Positions 16,300 to 25,065 of a DNA stretch of 64,000 nt are shown piece after piece. Both the position numbers and the translations under genes were made by a program. Every line of letters begins with the position of its first letter. The stretch's first letter is position 1. This DNA comes from Rubricella sp038526735 (lineage in GTDB: Bacteria > Pseudomonadota > Alphaproteobacteria > Rhodobacterales > Rhodobacteraceae): the NCBI GenBank assembly GCA_038526735.1, contig JBCBGM010000008.1, forward strand, positions 1-64,000, in the 5' to 3' direction. Below the pieces are notes generated by a model. That model saw only the letters and a list, made by a program, of their open reading frames with translations, was not told the DNA's origin and ran no database searches.

Positions 16300-17750
16300 T
16301 AGGTCTCTCCGTCAGCAAAATCGTCGGCGCGCACGGCCTGTCCGATGTCTTTGAGGGCCTCGACAACCCGCGCCGCGCGCGAGCCCTTGGACCCTTTCAC
16401 CAGGGCCACATCGCCCGCGTCTACGAGTTTGGGGGCACGCTTGGCCAATCCTTCAGCCTCTGCAAACCAATGCCCGCGCTTTTGCGGCGGTAGGGCGTCG
16501 TAGAGCGCTTTCATCAGCGGCCCGGCGCAATGCACGCGGTCGATCTTGGCGAGTGTCGGGAGCGTGGCGATCTCCGCGTGCATAGCATACCCGTGCTTTC
16601 CCAACTCAAGCATGTCAGTCAAAAACGCGACCCGTCGGCCCTTTGAGACACGGCCAATGCCGTGCTGCGGCTCCACATCAACGAAGGTTTCGAGAGAGGC
16701 GGCCAGTGAGGTTGGGTTGGCGTTGTAGGCGTCATCGATCAGGAGGATCGCGCCGTCGATAGCTCCCTCGCCCAGATCGATCCGCCAGCGCGCGCCACGC
16801 CCCTCGGGCGCCTCCCATTGGCCCAAAGCAAGGGCTGCTTTCGTGGGGTCGGCACCCGCTGCGGCCACAGCTGCGAGGGCACCCAGAGCATTGGTGGCAA
16901 GGTGACGGCCTGGGGCACCGATGCGAAACAGGATCGGTCTGTCCGAAAGCTGCGCATCGACGAGGGTTGCGCCAGAGGCAACCCGCACGGATTGCAAGCG
17001 GTAGGCCGCCGCTTCGCTCTCCCCAAAGGTAATCGCCTTAAAACCGCCGCGTTCAGCACGCGCCTCCAGGATCGGATACGTCCCGACATCGCACGGCAAA
17101 ACAGCGACGCCCCCTGCTTTAAGGCCTGAGAGGATCGAGGCCTTTTCATGGGCGATCCCTTCGATGTTCTCAAAGTTCTCGATATGCACGGGCGCTACCG
17201 TGGTGATCATCGCCACGTCGAGCTGGGCAAGATCTGCGAGCGGTGCGATCTCTCCGGGGGCGTTCATGCCGATCTCGATCACCGCAAACTCGGTCTCACG
17301 AGGCATCCGCGCGAGCGTGAGCGGCACACCCCAGTGGTTGTTGAACGATTTATACGCTGCATGCACCCGCCCCTGCCCCGCGAGCATCTGGCGGAGCATC
17401 TCTTTGGTGCCGGTTTTCCCGACCGATCCGGTGACCCCAATAACCTTGGCCTTGGTGCGCATCCGGCCCGCATGACCCAGCGCGCGGAGGGCCTGAAACG
17501 TGTCGCTGACGACGACCAGCGGCGCATCTTTCGGAACATCGGGCGGGATTTCACTCACCAGCGCCCCTGCCGCCCCCGCCTTCAGCGCGCTTGCGACAAA
17601 CTCATGCCCGTCGCGGCGGTCTTTCAACGCAATGAAGAGCGCGCCTTTGCTGATCTCGCGGCTGTCGATGGAGACCTGTGTGACCTCAAAGTCGCGCGTC
17701 GCATATCCGCCCGTGGCTTCGGCGATTTCATACCCCGTCCACAGGCTCAT
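16299..17750 (-). CDS. murF: UDP-MurNAc-tripeptide--D-Ala-D-Ala ligase
   Basis: MurF adds the D-Ala-D-Ala dipeptide to complete the pentapeptide. The P-loop is GVTGSVGKTGTKEMLRQML. The SFNNHWGVPLTLARMP motif and LLIDDAYNANPTSLAASL are typical of MurF. The length is 483 residues. It overlaps murE by 4 nt upstream and adjoins mraY downstream. Confidence 0.97.
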   Translation of the reverse strand: MSLWTGYEIAEATGGYATRDFEVTQVSIDSREISKGALFIALKDRRDGHEFVASALKAGAAGALVSEIPPDVPKDAPLVVVSDTFQALRALGHAGRMRTKAKVIGVTGSVGKTGTKEMLRQMLAGQGRVHAAYKSFNNHWGVPLTLARMPRETEFAVIEIGMNAPGEIAPLADLAQLDVAMITTVAPVHIENFENIEGIAHEKASILSGLKAGGVAVLPCDVGTYPILEARAERGGFKAITFGESEAAAYRLQSVRVASGATLVDAQLSDRPILFRIGAPGRHLATNALGALAAVAAAGADPTKAALALGQWEAPEGRGARWRIDLGEGAIDGAILLIDDAYNANPTSLAASLETFVDVEPQHGIGRVSKGRRVAFLTDMLELGKHGYAMHAEIATLPTLAKIDRVHCAGPLMKALYDALPPQKRGHWFAEAEGLAKRAPKLVDAGDVALVKGSKGSRAARVVEALKDIGQAVRADDFADGET

Positions 17751-19285
17751 ACCGACGCCCCATCGAGCGCTGCGACCGAGACGCGCGCTTGTTCAGCGTC
17801 ATCAAAGGGCAGGATCTCCTGCCCGACGATCTGCCCGGTTTCATGGCCTTTTCCGGCGATCAGGAGCACGTCATTTGGCCCGAGCAGGTCAACGCCCGCC
17901 AGAATAGCCTCCGCTCGGTCGCCGATCTCTGTCGCCTCGGGGCAACCTGCCATCACGGCTTTGCGGATTGCCGCGGGCGGTTCGCTGCGGGGGTTGTCGT
18001 CGGTGACGATCACCACATCCGCATAGTCAGCCGCAGCCTTACCCATCAAAGGGCGCTTGCCAGGATCGCGATCTCCGCCCGCGCCAAACACCACCGCAAG
18101 ACGGCCCGCAACATGCGGACGAAGAGCTTTGAGCGCAGTCTCTAGGCTGTCAGGCGTATGGGAGTAATCAACGTAAATTCCCGCGCCATTGGCACGGGTC
18201 GCGGCATGCTCCATCCGCCCTCGTACCCCGGTGAGCTGCGGGAGGGTGGCGAAAACCTCCGCCCGTGGCGTTCCCGTTGCCAGCGCCAGACCTGCGGCCA
18301 GCAAAACGTTTTCAGCCTGGAACCCGCCGATGAGACCGAGCGAGACCCGGTGCTGCGCCCCTTCAAACGCAAAGGTCACATCCTGCCCCCGCGCCGTGAA
18401 TTCGGTGGAGATGAGCTGCAAATCCCGCGCTGAGCGCCCAACCTCTAGCACGCGGCATCCCCGCGCTAGCGCTGCTTCGCCAGCCGAAAAGGCGACCGGA
18501 TCATCCACGTTGACCACTGCTGTGGCGCGCTCTGGCAGCAACGTATCAAAGAGGCGCAGCTTCGCGGCCGCATAGGCCTCCATCGTTTTGTGGTAGTCGA
18601 GATGGTCGCGCGACAGATGCGTGAACGCCGCCGCCTTCAGCGCCACCCCATCGAGCCGTCGCTGATCAATGCCATGAGACGACGCCTCCATCGCGGCATG
18701 GGTCAAACCCTCCTTCGCAAGATCGGCCAAGACACCGTGCAGCGTGATCGGCTCAGGCGTGGTGTGCGCGAGGCTGCGGGTGACAGAGCCCTCAACCCCA
18801 GTCGTCCCGAAATTCACCGCGGTTTTGCCCGTCAGCACCCAGATTTGGCGCAAAAACGTGGTCACGGACGTTTTGCCGTTGGTGCCGGTCACCGCCACCA
18901 TCGTCTCGGGCTGCGCATTAAACCAATGGGCGGCGGCATGGGCCAACGCCTTGCGCGGATCGTGGCTGACTAACACCGGGATGCTGTCCGACAGGCCCTC
19001 AGCCTCCAGCCACGCCATCCCAGCACCGTCGGTCAGCACCACAGCCGCCCCCATGCGGATCGCGTAGGGCACAAACTCCACCCCGTGCACCGTGCTGCCT
19101 GGCAAAGCCGCAAACAGGTTGCCAGGCTGCACCTTGCGGCTGTCCACCGCCAGGCCAGTGATCGGTGCGCTCAAGCTGGGGCCAAATTGCGCCGCTCTGT
19201 CGAGAAGGCCAAGTTGGGCAAGCCGTTCGAGCACGTTTGTCTCCGATGGGTTGCGGGCGCGACCCTGCGCAACCCGATCAGACAT
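17747..19285 (-). CDS. murE: UDP-MurNAc-tripeptide synthetase (meso-DAP adding)
   Basis: MurE adds the third stem residue. The motif DNPRSEPP marks the enzymes that use meso-diaminopimelate. The P-loop is VTGTNGKTSVTTFLRQIW. I chose ATG 19285 (MSDRVAQG), which forms an ATGA overlap with the ftsI stop and gives 512 residues. The longer frame to 19414 would overlap ftsI coding sequence by 130 nt. The ASSHGIDQRRLDGV motif is also present. Confidence 0.97.
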   Translation of the reverse strand: MSDRVAQGRARNPSETNVLERLAQLGLLDRAAQFGPSLSAPITGLAVDSRKVQPGNLFAALPGSTVHGVEFVPYAIRMGAAVVLTDGAGMAWLEAEGLSDSIPVLVSHDPRKALAHAAAHWFNAQPETMVAVTGTNGKTSVTTFLRQIWVLTGKTAVNFGTTGVEGSVTRSLAHTTPEPITLHGVLADLAKEGLTHAAMEASSHGIDQRRLDGVALKAAAFTHLSRDHLDYHKTMEAYAAAKLRLFDTLLPERATAVVNVDDPVAFSAGEAALARGCRVLEVGRSARDLQLISTEFTARGQDVTFAFEGAQHRVSLGLIGGFQAENVLLAAGLALATGTPRAEVFATLPQLTGVRGRMEHAATRANGAGIYVDYSHTPDSLETALKALRPHVAGRLAVVFGAGGDRDPGKRPLMGKAAADYADVVIVTDDNPRSEPPAAIRKAVMAGCPEATEIGDRAEAILAGVDLLGPNDVLLIAGKGHETGQIVGQEILPFDDAEQARVSVAALDGASV

Positions 19286-21075
19286 CACTGCGCCGGTGCT
19301 GAGGTGAAAAGCAGGCTCGCCGGGGCGCCCGAGGGCACCTCCCGTGCAGGCCGCATGTTGAGAATCGGCACCAAACGCCGGAGCAACCTTGCTGATGCGG
19401 GCGCCGCGGTCCACCCGGCGGTGCGCTTTGTCACCCGCCCGACCTGAACCTCCGGCTCATCAAGCGTCAGGACCAAGACATACCGCGGGTCATCCGCCGG
19501 AAAAACACCGGCGAACGTAGAGATCACTTTATCCTCGTCATACCCGCCCGAGGCGGAGGGCTTTTCCGCCGTGCCGGTTTTGCCCGCCACCGCATAGCCC
19601 GGCACAGCGGCAAAATTTGCGGTGCCCGCCGGCTCATCCACGACGCGGCGCATCATCTCAAGGATTTGCGCGGCGGTTTCTTCAGATATCACCCGCTCAC
19701 CCAAGTCGCCCTCCCCCGCCAAAAGCGTCGGCTGCACCATGTGCCCGCCGTTGGCGAAAGGAGCATAGGCCGCCGCGAGATGCAGCGGCGAGACGGAGAT
19801 GCCGTGGCCGTAAGAGATCGTCATCATCGACAGCTCTGACCAGTTGGCCGGATAGATGGGCCGCGCCGTGCGTGCCTCTGGCAGCTCCACGCCTGTGGTC
19901 GTGAGCAGGCCGAGCCGCGCAAGATACCGCTGCTGCGCCTCGATGCCCGTCAGTTGTGCAAGGCGCGCGGTGCCTACGTTGCTAGATTGCACGATGACAT
20001 CCGCCAGCGGCATTTCTGGATCCATCTGGTGAATGTCAGAGATGCGAAAGCGGCCCCAGCGCAGCGGCCCTTGCGTCTCGATCAAGGTCTCAGGCGTGGC
20101 GGCACCCGCCTCCATCGCAATGGCGGCTTGGAAGGGTTTGAACGTCGAGCCTAGCTCATAAACGCCCTGTGCCGCGCGATTGAACAGCTGCGCGTCGCCG
20201 CCCTCACGCCCATAGGGCGGGTCGTTGGGGTCAAAGTCGGGGAGGGAGACCATCGCGAGGATTTCACCGGTATGGGCATCCATGAAGATGCCAGATGCCC
20301 CAATCGCGGTTTGCCGCGCCATCTCAGAGGCAAGCACCTCGCGCATCGCTGACTGCAACCGCAGATCAAGCGACAGGCGCAGCGGCTCAGCAGTTTCGCC
20401 GGGCGAGGAGAGGCGCTCATTGAAGGCAAGCTCTAACCCGCTTTTTCCGATAATCTCAGCTGCTTCCGCACTCACGCGCTCAAATCGTGCACCGCCAACG
20501 ATGTGGCTTGCCGCCGCCCCAGCCGGATAGACCCGCACCTGCCGAGGGCCAAAGAAAACACCGGGCTGCCCGAGGTCATGCACCGCCTGCGCTTGCTCCG
20601 GAGAGACGCGGTGCGCGATCCAGTGAAAGTTTCCTGCCCCCTCAAACCGGCGCGTCAAAGTCGCCGCATCGAGCCAGGGGAAGATCTCTCCGAGCCCTTC
20701 GGCCACCCGCGCGCGATCCACCATTTGCCGGGTTTCGACATAGACGGAGGTCGCGGGCGCGTTGGTGGCGAGCACCGCGCCGTGGCGATCTACAATATCC
20801 GCACGATCGGCGCGCAGCAGTTCCGCACTCGCGGCACGGACCGTACTGGCCGGGTCCGTCAAAGACATGGATGCCATGCGCAGCCCCACCGCTCCGAACG
20901 CGACAGCCATGATCGTCGCCACAATCACCAAACGGTTCTCCGCGCGTTTGCGCTCACGGGTGCGGGCCTTGCGCAGGTTGCGGGCGCGACGCTCGGCCTC
21001 TTCCACATCCGGATCTTCGCCCTGCGCGCGCGCCGCGATGATCTTCGCGAGGGGGCGCAAGGGCACGCGGATCAT
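19285..21075 (-). CDS. ftsI: Septal transpeptidase FtsI (PBP3)
   Basis: FtsI is the class B penicillin-binding protein that cross-links septal peptidoglycan. A cytoplasmic basic stretch is followed by one membrane helix (about residues 48-68) and the dimerisation domain. The transpeptidase active site S310-T-F-K313 (in ELGSTFKPF), SSN at 364-366, and KTGTAEK complete the three motifs. The length is 596 residues. It overlaps ftsL by 4 nt. Confidence 0.98.
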   Translation of the reverse strand: MIRVPLRPLAKIIAARAQGEDPDVEEAERRARNLRKARTRERKRAENRLVIVATIMAVAFGAVGLRMASMSLTDPASTVRAASAELLRADRADIVDRHGAVLATNAPATSVYVETRQMVDRARVAEGLGEIFPWLDAATLTRRFEGAGNFHWIAHRVSPEQAQAVHDLGQPGVFFGPRQVRVYPAGAAASHIVGGARFERVSAEAAEIIGKSGLELAFNERLSSPGETAEPLRLSLDLRLQSAMREVLASEMARQTAIGASGIFMDAHTGEILAMVSLPDFDPNDPPYGREGGDAQLFNRAAQGVYELGSTFKPFQAAIAMEAGAATPETLIETQGPLRWGRFRISDIHQMDPEMPLADVIVQSSNVGTARLAQLTGIEAQQRYLARLGLLTTTGVELPEARTARPIYPANWSELSMMTISYGHGISVSPLHLAAAYAPFANGGHMVQPTLLAGEGDLGERVISEETAAQILEMMRRVVDEPAGTANFAAVPGYAVAGKTGTAEKPSASGGYDEDKVISTFAGVFPADDPRYVLVLTLDEPEVQVGRVTKRTAGWTAAPASARLLRRLVPILNMRPAREVPSGAPASLLFTSAPAQ

Positions 21076-21446
21076 TGCGCGGCTCCGGTCAGGACCAGCG
21101 CTTCTTGCAGGGTCATCGGCAGCGTTGGTTTGCGCGGCGGAGCCTCGCTGCGCGAAATCTCAGAGGGGTACGGGATTTGCTCGGCGCGGCCATAGTGGCC
21201 CGGATCAGCGGGCATCAGGCCCAACACATCAACATGTTCCGTCACCAGTTGGGCGAGGCGTTCGGGGCGGTTGAGATAGGCCCATTCGACCTCAAGCATC
21301 TGGAGCGTCTCGCTTTCAGAGGCGATGGCCGCATTCAGCGTGCGCAGCTCTGCCCGCACAGCCCGCGTCTCATAGTTCACCCGGTAAGCCCAGGTTGCCA
21401 CCACGACTACAGCCATGGTGATGCACAAAGTCACAAACGCTCTCAT
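21072..21446 (-). CDS. ftsL: Cell division protein FtsL
   Basis: This is a small bitopic protein of 124 residues. One N-terminal membrane helix (about 3-20) is followed by a heptad-rich coiled coil with RAELRTLNAAIASESETLQ, then ERLAQLVTEHVDVLGLMP. This architecture and its position between rsmH and ftsI identify FtsL, although the family is poorly conserved in sequence. FtsL forms the FtsQLB complex that activates FtsWI. It overlaps both neighbours by 4 nt. Confidence 0.9.
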   Translation of the reverse strand: MRAFVTLCITMAVVVVATWAYRVNYETRAVRAELRTLNAAIASESETLQMLEVEWAYLNRPERLAQLVTEHVDVLGLMPADPGHYGRAEQIPYPSEISRSEAPPRKPTLPMTLQEALVLTGAAQ

Positions 21447-22444
21447 ATCCGATCCTCCGCGATGAGTTTTCGGTCTCTGCCCGGCAGACCAAGGCCTGCA
21501 AAATCAATGAGTTGCGCCGGAGCATCCGTGCGCCGCGCGGCGCGCAGTTTTGCGGAGCGCGCGCGCGGGTTTGCAGCGAGCTCTTCGGCGTTTGCGGTCA
21601 CTGCTTTGCGCCCGATCATCTCGAAACTCGGTGCCGCGAGAACAGCCGCAGGCGCATGCCGGTTGCCGCCCTCGCCGCGACTTGTGGCGCGGGCGAACAT
21701 CTTTTTGACGATGCGGTCCTCCAGCGAATGGAAGGTCACGACAATGAGCACACCACCGGGCTTGAGCACCCGCTCCGCCGCAAACAACGCGCGGGCAAGC
21801 TCCACAAGTTCAGCGTTCACGGCAATCCGCAGCGCCTGAAAACTGCGCGTGGCGGGGTGCGGATCACCGGGTTTTTGGCGGGGCAAGACATCGGCAATCG
21901 CCTTAGCCAAGCCAGAGGTTGTGTGATGCGGGCGCGTCTTGAGGATCGCTCGCGCGATTTTGCGGGAGGCGCGCTCTTCGCCATACTGGAACAGCACATC
22001 GCTGAGATCAGCCTCAGTGAGCGAATTCACAAGGTCCGCCGCACTCTCCCCGTCCTGCGCCATGCGCATGTCGAGCGGGCCATCATGCCGGAATGAAAAT
22101 CCGCGCTCTGCCTGATCGAGTTGCATCGACGAGACGCCGATATCGAGCACCACGCCATCCAGCTGCTCTGCCCCCTGTTCTGCCGCAAGCGTGTCGAGCG
22201 ACGAAAACGTCCCCGGCGCAAAGCTGAAGCGGTCGCCGTAGGCTGCCGCCCAAACCTCTGCCTGCTTGCCCGCCTCTGGGTCACGATCCACGCCGATCAC
22301 GCGATCCGCACCAGCATCGAGCAGAGCGCGGGTGTAGCCCCCGGCCCCAAGCGTGCCGTCAAGCCACACGCCCTGTACGGGAGATGCAGACTCAAGCACC
22401 TCATTGAGTAAAACTGGGATATGCGGCGGGCGCTCCATGATCAT
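21443..22444 (-). CDS. rsmH: 16S rRNA m4C1402 methyltransferase
   Basis: RsmH (MraW) N4-methylates C1402 of 16S rRNA. HIPVLLNEVLE at about residues 7-17 and the SAM site DGTLGAGGYTRALLD are typical. The motif VLDIGVSSMQLDQAERGFSF and the C-terminal FHSLEDRIVKKMF are present. ATG 22444 forms an ATGA overlap with the mraZ stop. The length is 333 residues. Confidence 0.97.
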   Translation of the reverse strand: MIMERPPHIPVLLNEVLESASPVQGVWLDGTLGAGGYTRALLDAGADRVIGVDRDPEAGKQAEVWAAAYGDRFSFAPGTFSSLDTLAAEQGAEQLDGVVLDIGVSSMQLDQAERGFSFRHDGPLDMRMAQDGESAADLVNSLTEADLSDVLFQYGEERASRKIARAILKTRPHHTTSGLAKAIADVLPRQKPGDPHPATRSFQALRIAVNAELVELARALFAAERVLKPGGVLIVVTFHSLEDRIVKKMFARATSRGEGGNRHAPAAVLAAPSFEMIGRKAVTANAEELAANPRARSAKLRAARRTDAPAQLIDFAGLGLPGRDRKLIAEDRI

Positions 22445-22944
22445 CCGCCAAACTTCTCTTCGACCGATTGCAGGAGGGCGTATAGGTCAGAGCCATCCTC
22501 TTCGGCGATGGTCTGCTCCAGGTCAGCGGCGTCGGCCTCATAGGCCTCCGGCGACCAAATCTCGAAATTCTCGGTCATGCCGACAAACACCGCCTCATCG
22601 GCAATGCCCACGCGCTCACGCAGCTTTTGGCTGAGCACGAGGCGCCCGCCGGGATCGACATCCAGCTCCACCGATTGCGTGGAGATCAGCCGAGACAAAG
22701 CCTTTTTCTGCGGAGAGAAGCGCGGGAGCTTGGCAACAAGCGCATCAAGGTAGGCGGCACCCTCCAGCGTATACCCCTCAAGGCACCCGGGCTGACGGCC
22801 ATAGAGAAGCACAACTTTCGGAGGCAGACCGTCCGCCCAATCCGGGTCACCAGCTTCGAGGACTTTGCGGAACGGCGCAGGCATGGAGACACGGCCCTTG
22901 CCGTCCACCTTATGCCGCCATTCACCGCGAAACGTCTTCGCCAC
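22441..22944 (-). CDS. mraZ: Transcriptional regulator MraZ
   Basis: MraZ is the DNA-binding repressor that opens dcw clusters and usually controls its own promoter. It has two SpoVT/AbrB-like repeats: one near GEWRHKVDGKGRVSMPAPFRK and one near VELDVDPGGRLVLSQKLRE. The start codon is GTG at 22944-22942, preceded by AAGGGG at a 7-nt distance. The length is 167 residues. It is the first gene of the operon. Confidence 0.96.
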   Translation of the reverse strand: MAKTFRGEWRHKVDGKGRVSMPAPFRKVLEAGDPDWADGLPPKVVLLYGRQPGCLEGYTLEGAAYLDALVAKLPRFSPQKKALSRLISTQSVELDVDPGGRLVLSQKLRERVGIADEAVFVGMTENFEIWSPEAYEADAADLEQTIAEEDGSDLYALLQSVEEKFGG

Positions 22945-23191
22945 TGCCCTGCCCCTTCACTGCCCTTCGGCGGAATGGAAAACGGCGGAACGCGCTGCTC
23001 TTCGCGTCCCGCCGCCTGTCCCCCGAAAGGCCACCCAATGCCCGGCCCGTTGTTTTCACGGGTCCCGGCGCGGGCCCTTTGGATGCAGAGAGGCGGCCGC
23101 CTGTATGAAACCTGCTCTGGTCTTTGTTTTGATTGGTTCCGCCAGTCTGTGCCGACGTGATCCGAGTAAGACCGCTTCACTGCCTGAAATG

Positions 23192-23219
23192 GGTATACAT
23201 GGAACTACGCACCACTCAA
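23192..23219 (-). promoter_or_regulatory. Candidate dcw operon promoter
   Basis: On the minus strand TTGAGT (23219-23214) and TATACC (23197-23192) are spaced by 16 nt in the only AT-rich part of the 392-bp gap between mraZ and rnpB. Transcription from here would give a leader of about 240 nt. I could not recognise clear MraZ boxes, so the call is tentative. The rest of 22945-23336 holds no gene that I can support. Confidence 0.35.
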
Positions 23220-23336
23220 AGGGAAAAAGTGGTCAAAACAAGAAAAAACACAGTAATTCGCGTACGACCAAGAATAGAAATCCAGATATGCGCAGCCCCA
23301 CGTGCGCACCCACTAGATATAGATTTTCGAGAAAAT

Positions 23337-23712
23337 GTGCGGATGGCCTGTAAGCCGGGTTCTGTCCGGAGGCGAGCCTCCTGGACGGTCATTCATCTTG
23401 GCAACGCGTTGCCGCGCCACTCTTCGCGGCCAACCCGGACCAGTGGGGCGGAGCGGCCCTGGGCATGTGCCCGCCTGGTCCCTATTCGGCCTTGCTCCTG
23501 GCGGGGCTTGCCGTGCCAGCCTTGTTACCAAGGCCGCGGTGGGCTCTTACCCCACCGTTTCACCCTTACCCCGTTGCCGAGGCGGTCTGTTCTCTGTGGC
23601 GCTGTCCCTCGGGTTGCCCCGGCCGGGCGTTACCCGGCGCCATCGCTCCTGTGGAGCCCGGACTTTCCTCACCACGGGACACGCCCGCGCGCGACCGTCC
23701 AGCCATCCGCAC
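23337..23712 (-). ncRNA. rnpB: RNase P RNA, class A
   Basis: On the minus strand the 5' arm GTGCGGATGGC pairs with the 3' arm GCCATCCGCAC to form P1. The conserved core GAGGAAAGTCCGGGCTCC is at about 23663-23680. Near the 3' end CGGACAGAACCCGGCTTACAG matches the universal ACAGAA...GGCTTA signature in two parts. The length of about 376 nt and the alphaproteobacterial P-loop pattern fit the bacterial A type. It processes the 5' ends of tRNA precursors together with RnpA. Confidence 0.95.
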
Positions 23713-23718
23713 CGCGCG

Positions 23719-23747
23719 GCGTTAGACGACGGGCGCGCGCCGGTCAA
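23719..23747 (-). promoter_or_regulatory. Candidate rnpB promoter
   Basis: On the minus strand TTGACC (23747-23742), a 17-nt spacer and TAACGC (23724-23719) lie 7 nt before the start of the RNase P RNA. The -10 element contains the TAA stop codon of the amidase gene. Confidence 0.6.
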
Positions 23748-24420
23748 TCGCTGGGTGCCTGTCAGCGAGCTCTTCAGCGAGGGTCAGATCGGCGAGGGAG
23801 GGGCCATCGCCCAGCGCCTGCGGGCGAAACCGGAGGCGGAAGACATCGAGGAGAGTGTCAAACTCCGTATCCGGGTCATACCCCGCCCGAATGAGCGCCG
23901 CGAGAAACCGCGCCCGCCCGTTGCCGGGCCACGTGCCTTTGGCGGCGTGGTTCAGTGAGACAGCAAGACCCGACAACGCCAACTGCTCCCACGGAAACAA
24001 CGGCCCCGGATCGCCCTTGCGGCCGGGCGCAACGTCCGAATGCCCGAGAATGCGGTCGGGTGAGAGGGCATAGCGTGCAGAGATATCCAACAGCAATTCA
24101 ATCAGCGCCACGATTTGCGCATCAGGAAAGGATGCAGACCCATCATTCACCAGCTCAATCCCAATGGAGCGCGAATTCACATCCCGCTCCCCGGCCCAAT
24201 AGGACCGCCCCGCATGCCACGCCCGCCGATCCTCCTCGACGAGCTGCGCGACCCGCCCATCCTCGGCAATCAGGTAATGGGCAGAGACCTCATGCGCCGG
24301 ATCGCACAAACGCTCTAAAGACTCCGCCTCATCGAGCACGGTGTAATGAAGGATCACCATATCCGTTGGCGCGCTCTTGCGCGGGCCATGGTTTGGGGAG
24401 GGGTGTTGGCGTATGTCCAT
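23722..24420 (-). CDS. N-acetylmuramoyl-L-alanine amidase (AmiD-like)
   Basis: This type 2 amidase cleaves the bond between MurNAc and L-Ala, probably in murein recycling or remodelling. ATG 24420 (MDIRQHPSPNHGPRK) was chosen because homologous sequence begins there. Upstream in-frame codons reach 24582 without family similarity. MVILHYTVL contains the first zinc His. VSAHYLI and GHSDVAPGRKGDPGPLFPW provide the remaining ligands. The length is 232 residues. I see no signal peptide, so it may be cytosolic like AmpD-type enzymes. Confidence 0.9.
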   Translation of the reverse strand: MDIRQHPSPNHGPRKSAPTDMVILHYTVLDEAESLERLCDPAHEVSAHYLIAEDGRVAQLVEEDRRAWHAGRSYWAGERDVNSRSIGIELVNDGSASFPDAQIVALIELLLDISARYALSPDRILGHSDVAPGRKGDPGPLFPWEQLALSGLAVSLNHAAKGTWPGNGRARFLAALIRAGYDPDTEFDTLLDVFRLRFRPQALGDGPSLADLTLAEELADRHPAIDRRAPVV

Positions 24421-24522
24421 GCTTCGTAGGTAAGAATTGCACATAGGGGGTCGCAAGAGGTGCCGTATCAGAACCGTGTTCACCCGAATGGGAGCCTTCA
24501 TGCCGTCGCAGCGCGCGGCGGG

Positions 24523-25065
24523 ATGATGGGCAACCGGGGTGGGCGGATCCATGATGCGGCGGGGCAAATCGTCCGCCACCATGCCTCAAAGCGCTGGATT
24601 GCTTGTGTGCTGCAGTTCAAAGGGCGGCAGCGGCAGGTGATGGGGGACAGCTACACCGAGCTGTTCTTTCATGATGAGGCGGTCGCCCTCGCTGCAGGGC
24701 ACCGCCCTTGTTTTGAGTGTCGCCGTGTAGACGCGCTGTCCTTCGCCGCCGCTTGGAGGGAGGTGCATGGGGGTACGGGCAAGGCCGACGCAATGGATGC
24801 TGTTCTGCACCCCGCCCGTCTGGCACCGCCGCACGCCGCCAACGCAAACACCCTTCCGAACGGAACGGTCATCCAAACCGACAGACCGCATTTGTTGTGG
24901 GGGGACTTGGCCTTTCCCTGGACGTGGGAAGGCTATCGCGCACCCATCTCTCGCCCAACGGGGAAAGTTACCGTTTTGACCCCGGCCCCGGTCGTCGCGG
25001 TTTTGCGCGCGGGGTACCGCCCGCAGGTCGCTTGGCCCGCAGGCTTTGCCCCGGATCCGCCTTGA
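24523..25065 (+). CDS. Conserved hypothetical protein with CxxC motif
   Basis: I do not recognise a named function. From ATG 24523 the protein is 180 residues. The segment YTELFFHDEAVALAAGHRPCFECRR has a paired-cysteine motif reminiscent of zinc or nucleic-acid binding sites. It is followed by VIQTDRPHLLWGDLAFPWTWEGY. Similar proteins occur as hypotheticals in Rhodobacteraceae, to my knowledge. It is divergent from the amidase, and its last 98 nt overlap the pseudouridine synthase gene on the other strand. An upstream in-frame start at 24460 is possible. Confidence 0.6.
   Translation: MMGNRGGRIHDAAGQIVRHHASKRWIACVLQFKGRQRQVMGDSYTELFFHDEAVALAAGHRPCFECRRVDALSFAAAWREVHGGTGKADAMDAVLHPARLAPPHAANANTLPNGTVIQTDRPHLLWGDLAFPWTWEGYRAPISRPTGKVTVLTPAPVVAVLRAGYRPQVAWPAGFAPDPP

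Noticed and set aside
22945..22975. GGGCA-type repeats just before mraZ as MraZ binding boxes
   Set aside because: The repeats overlap the ribosome-binding site and do not show the regular spacing of known MraZ boxes.
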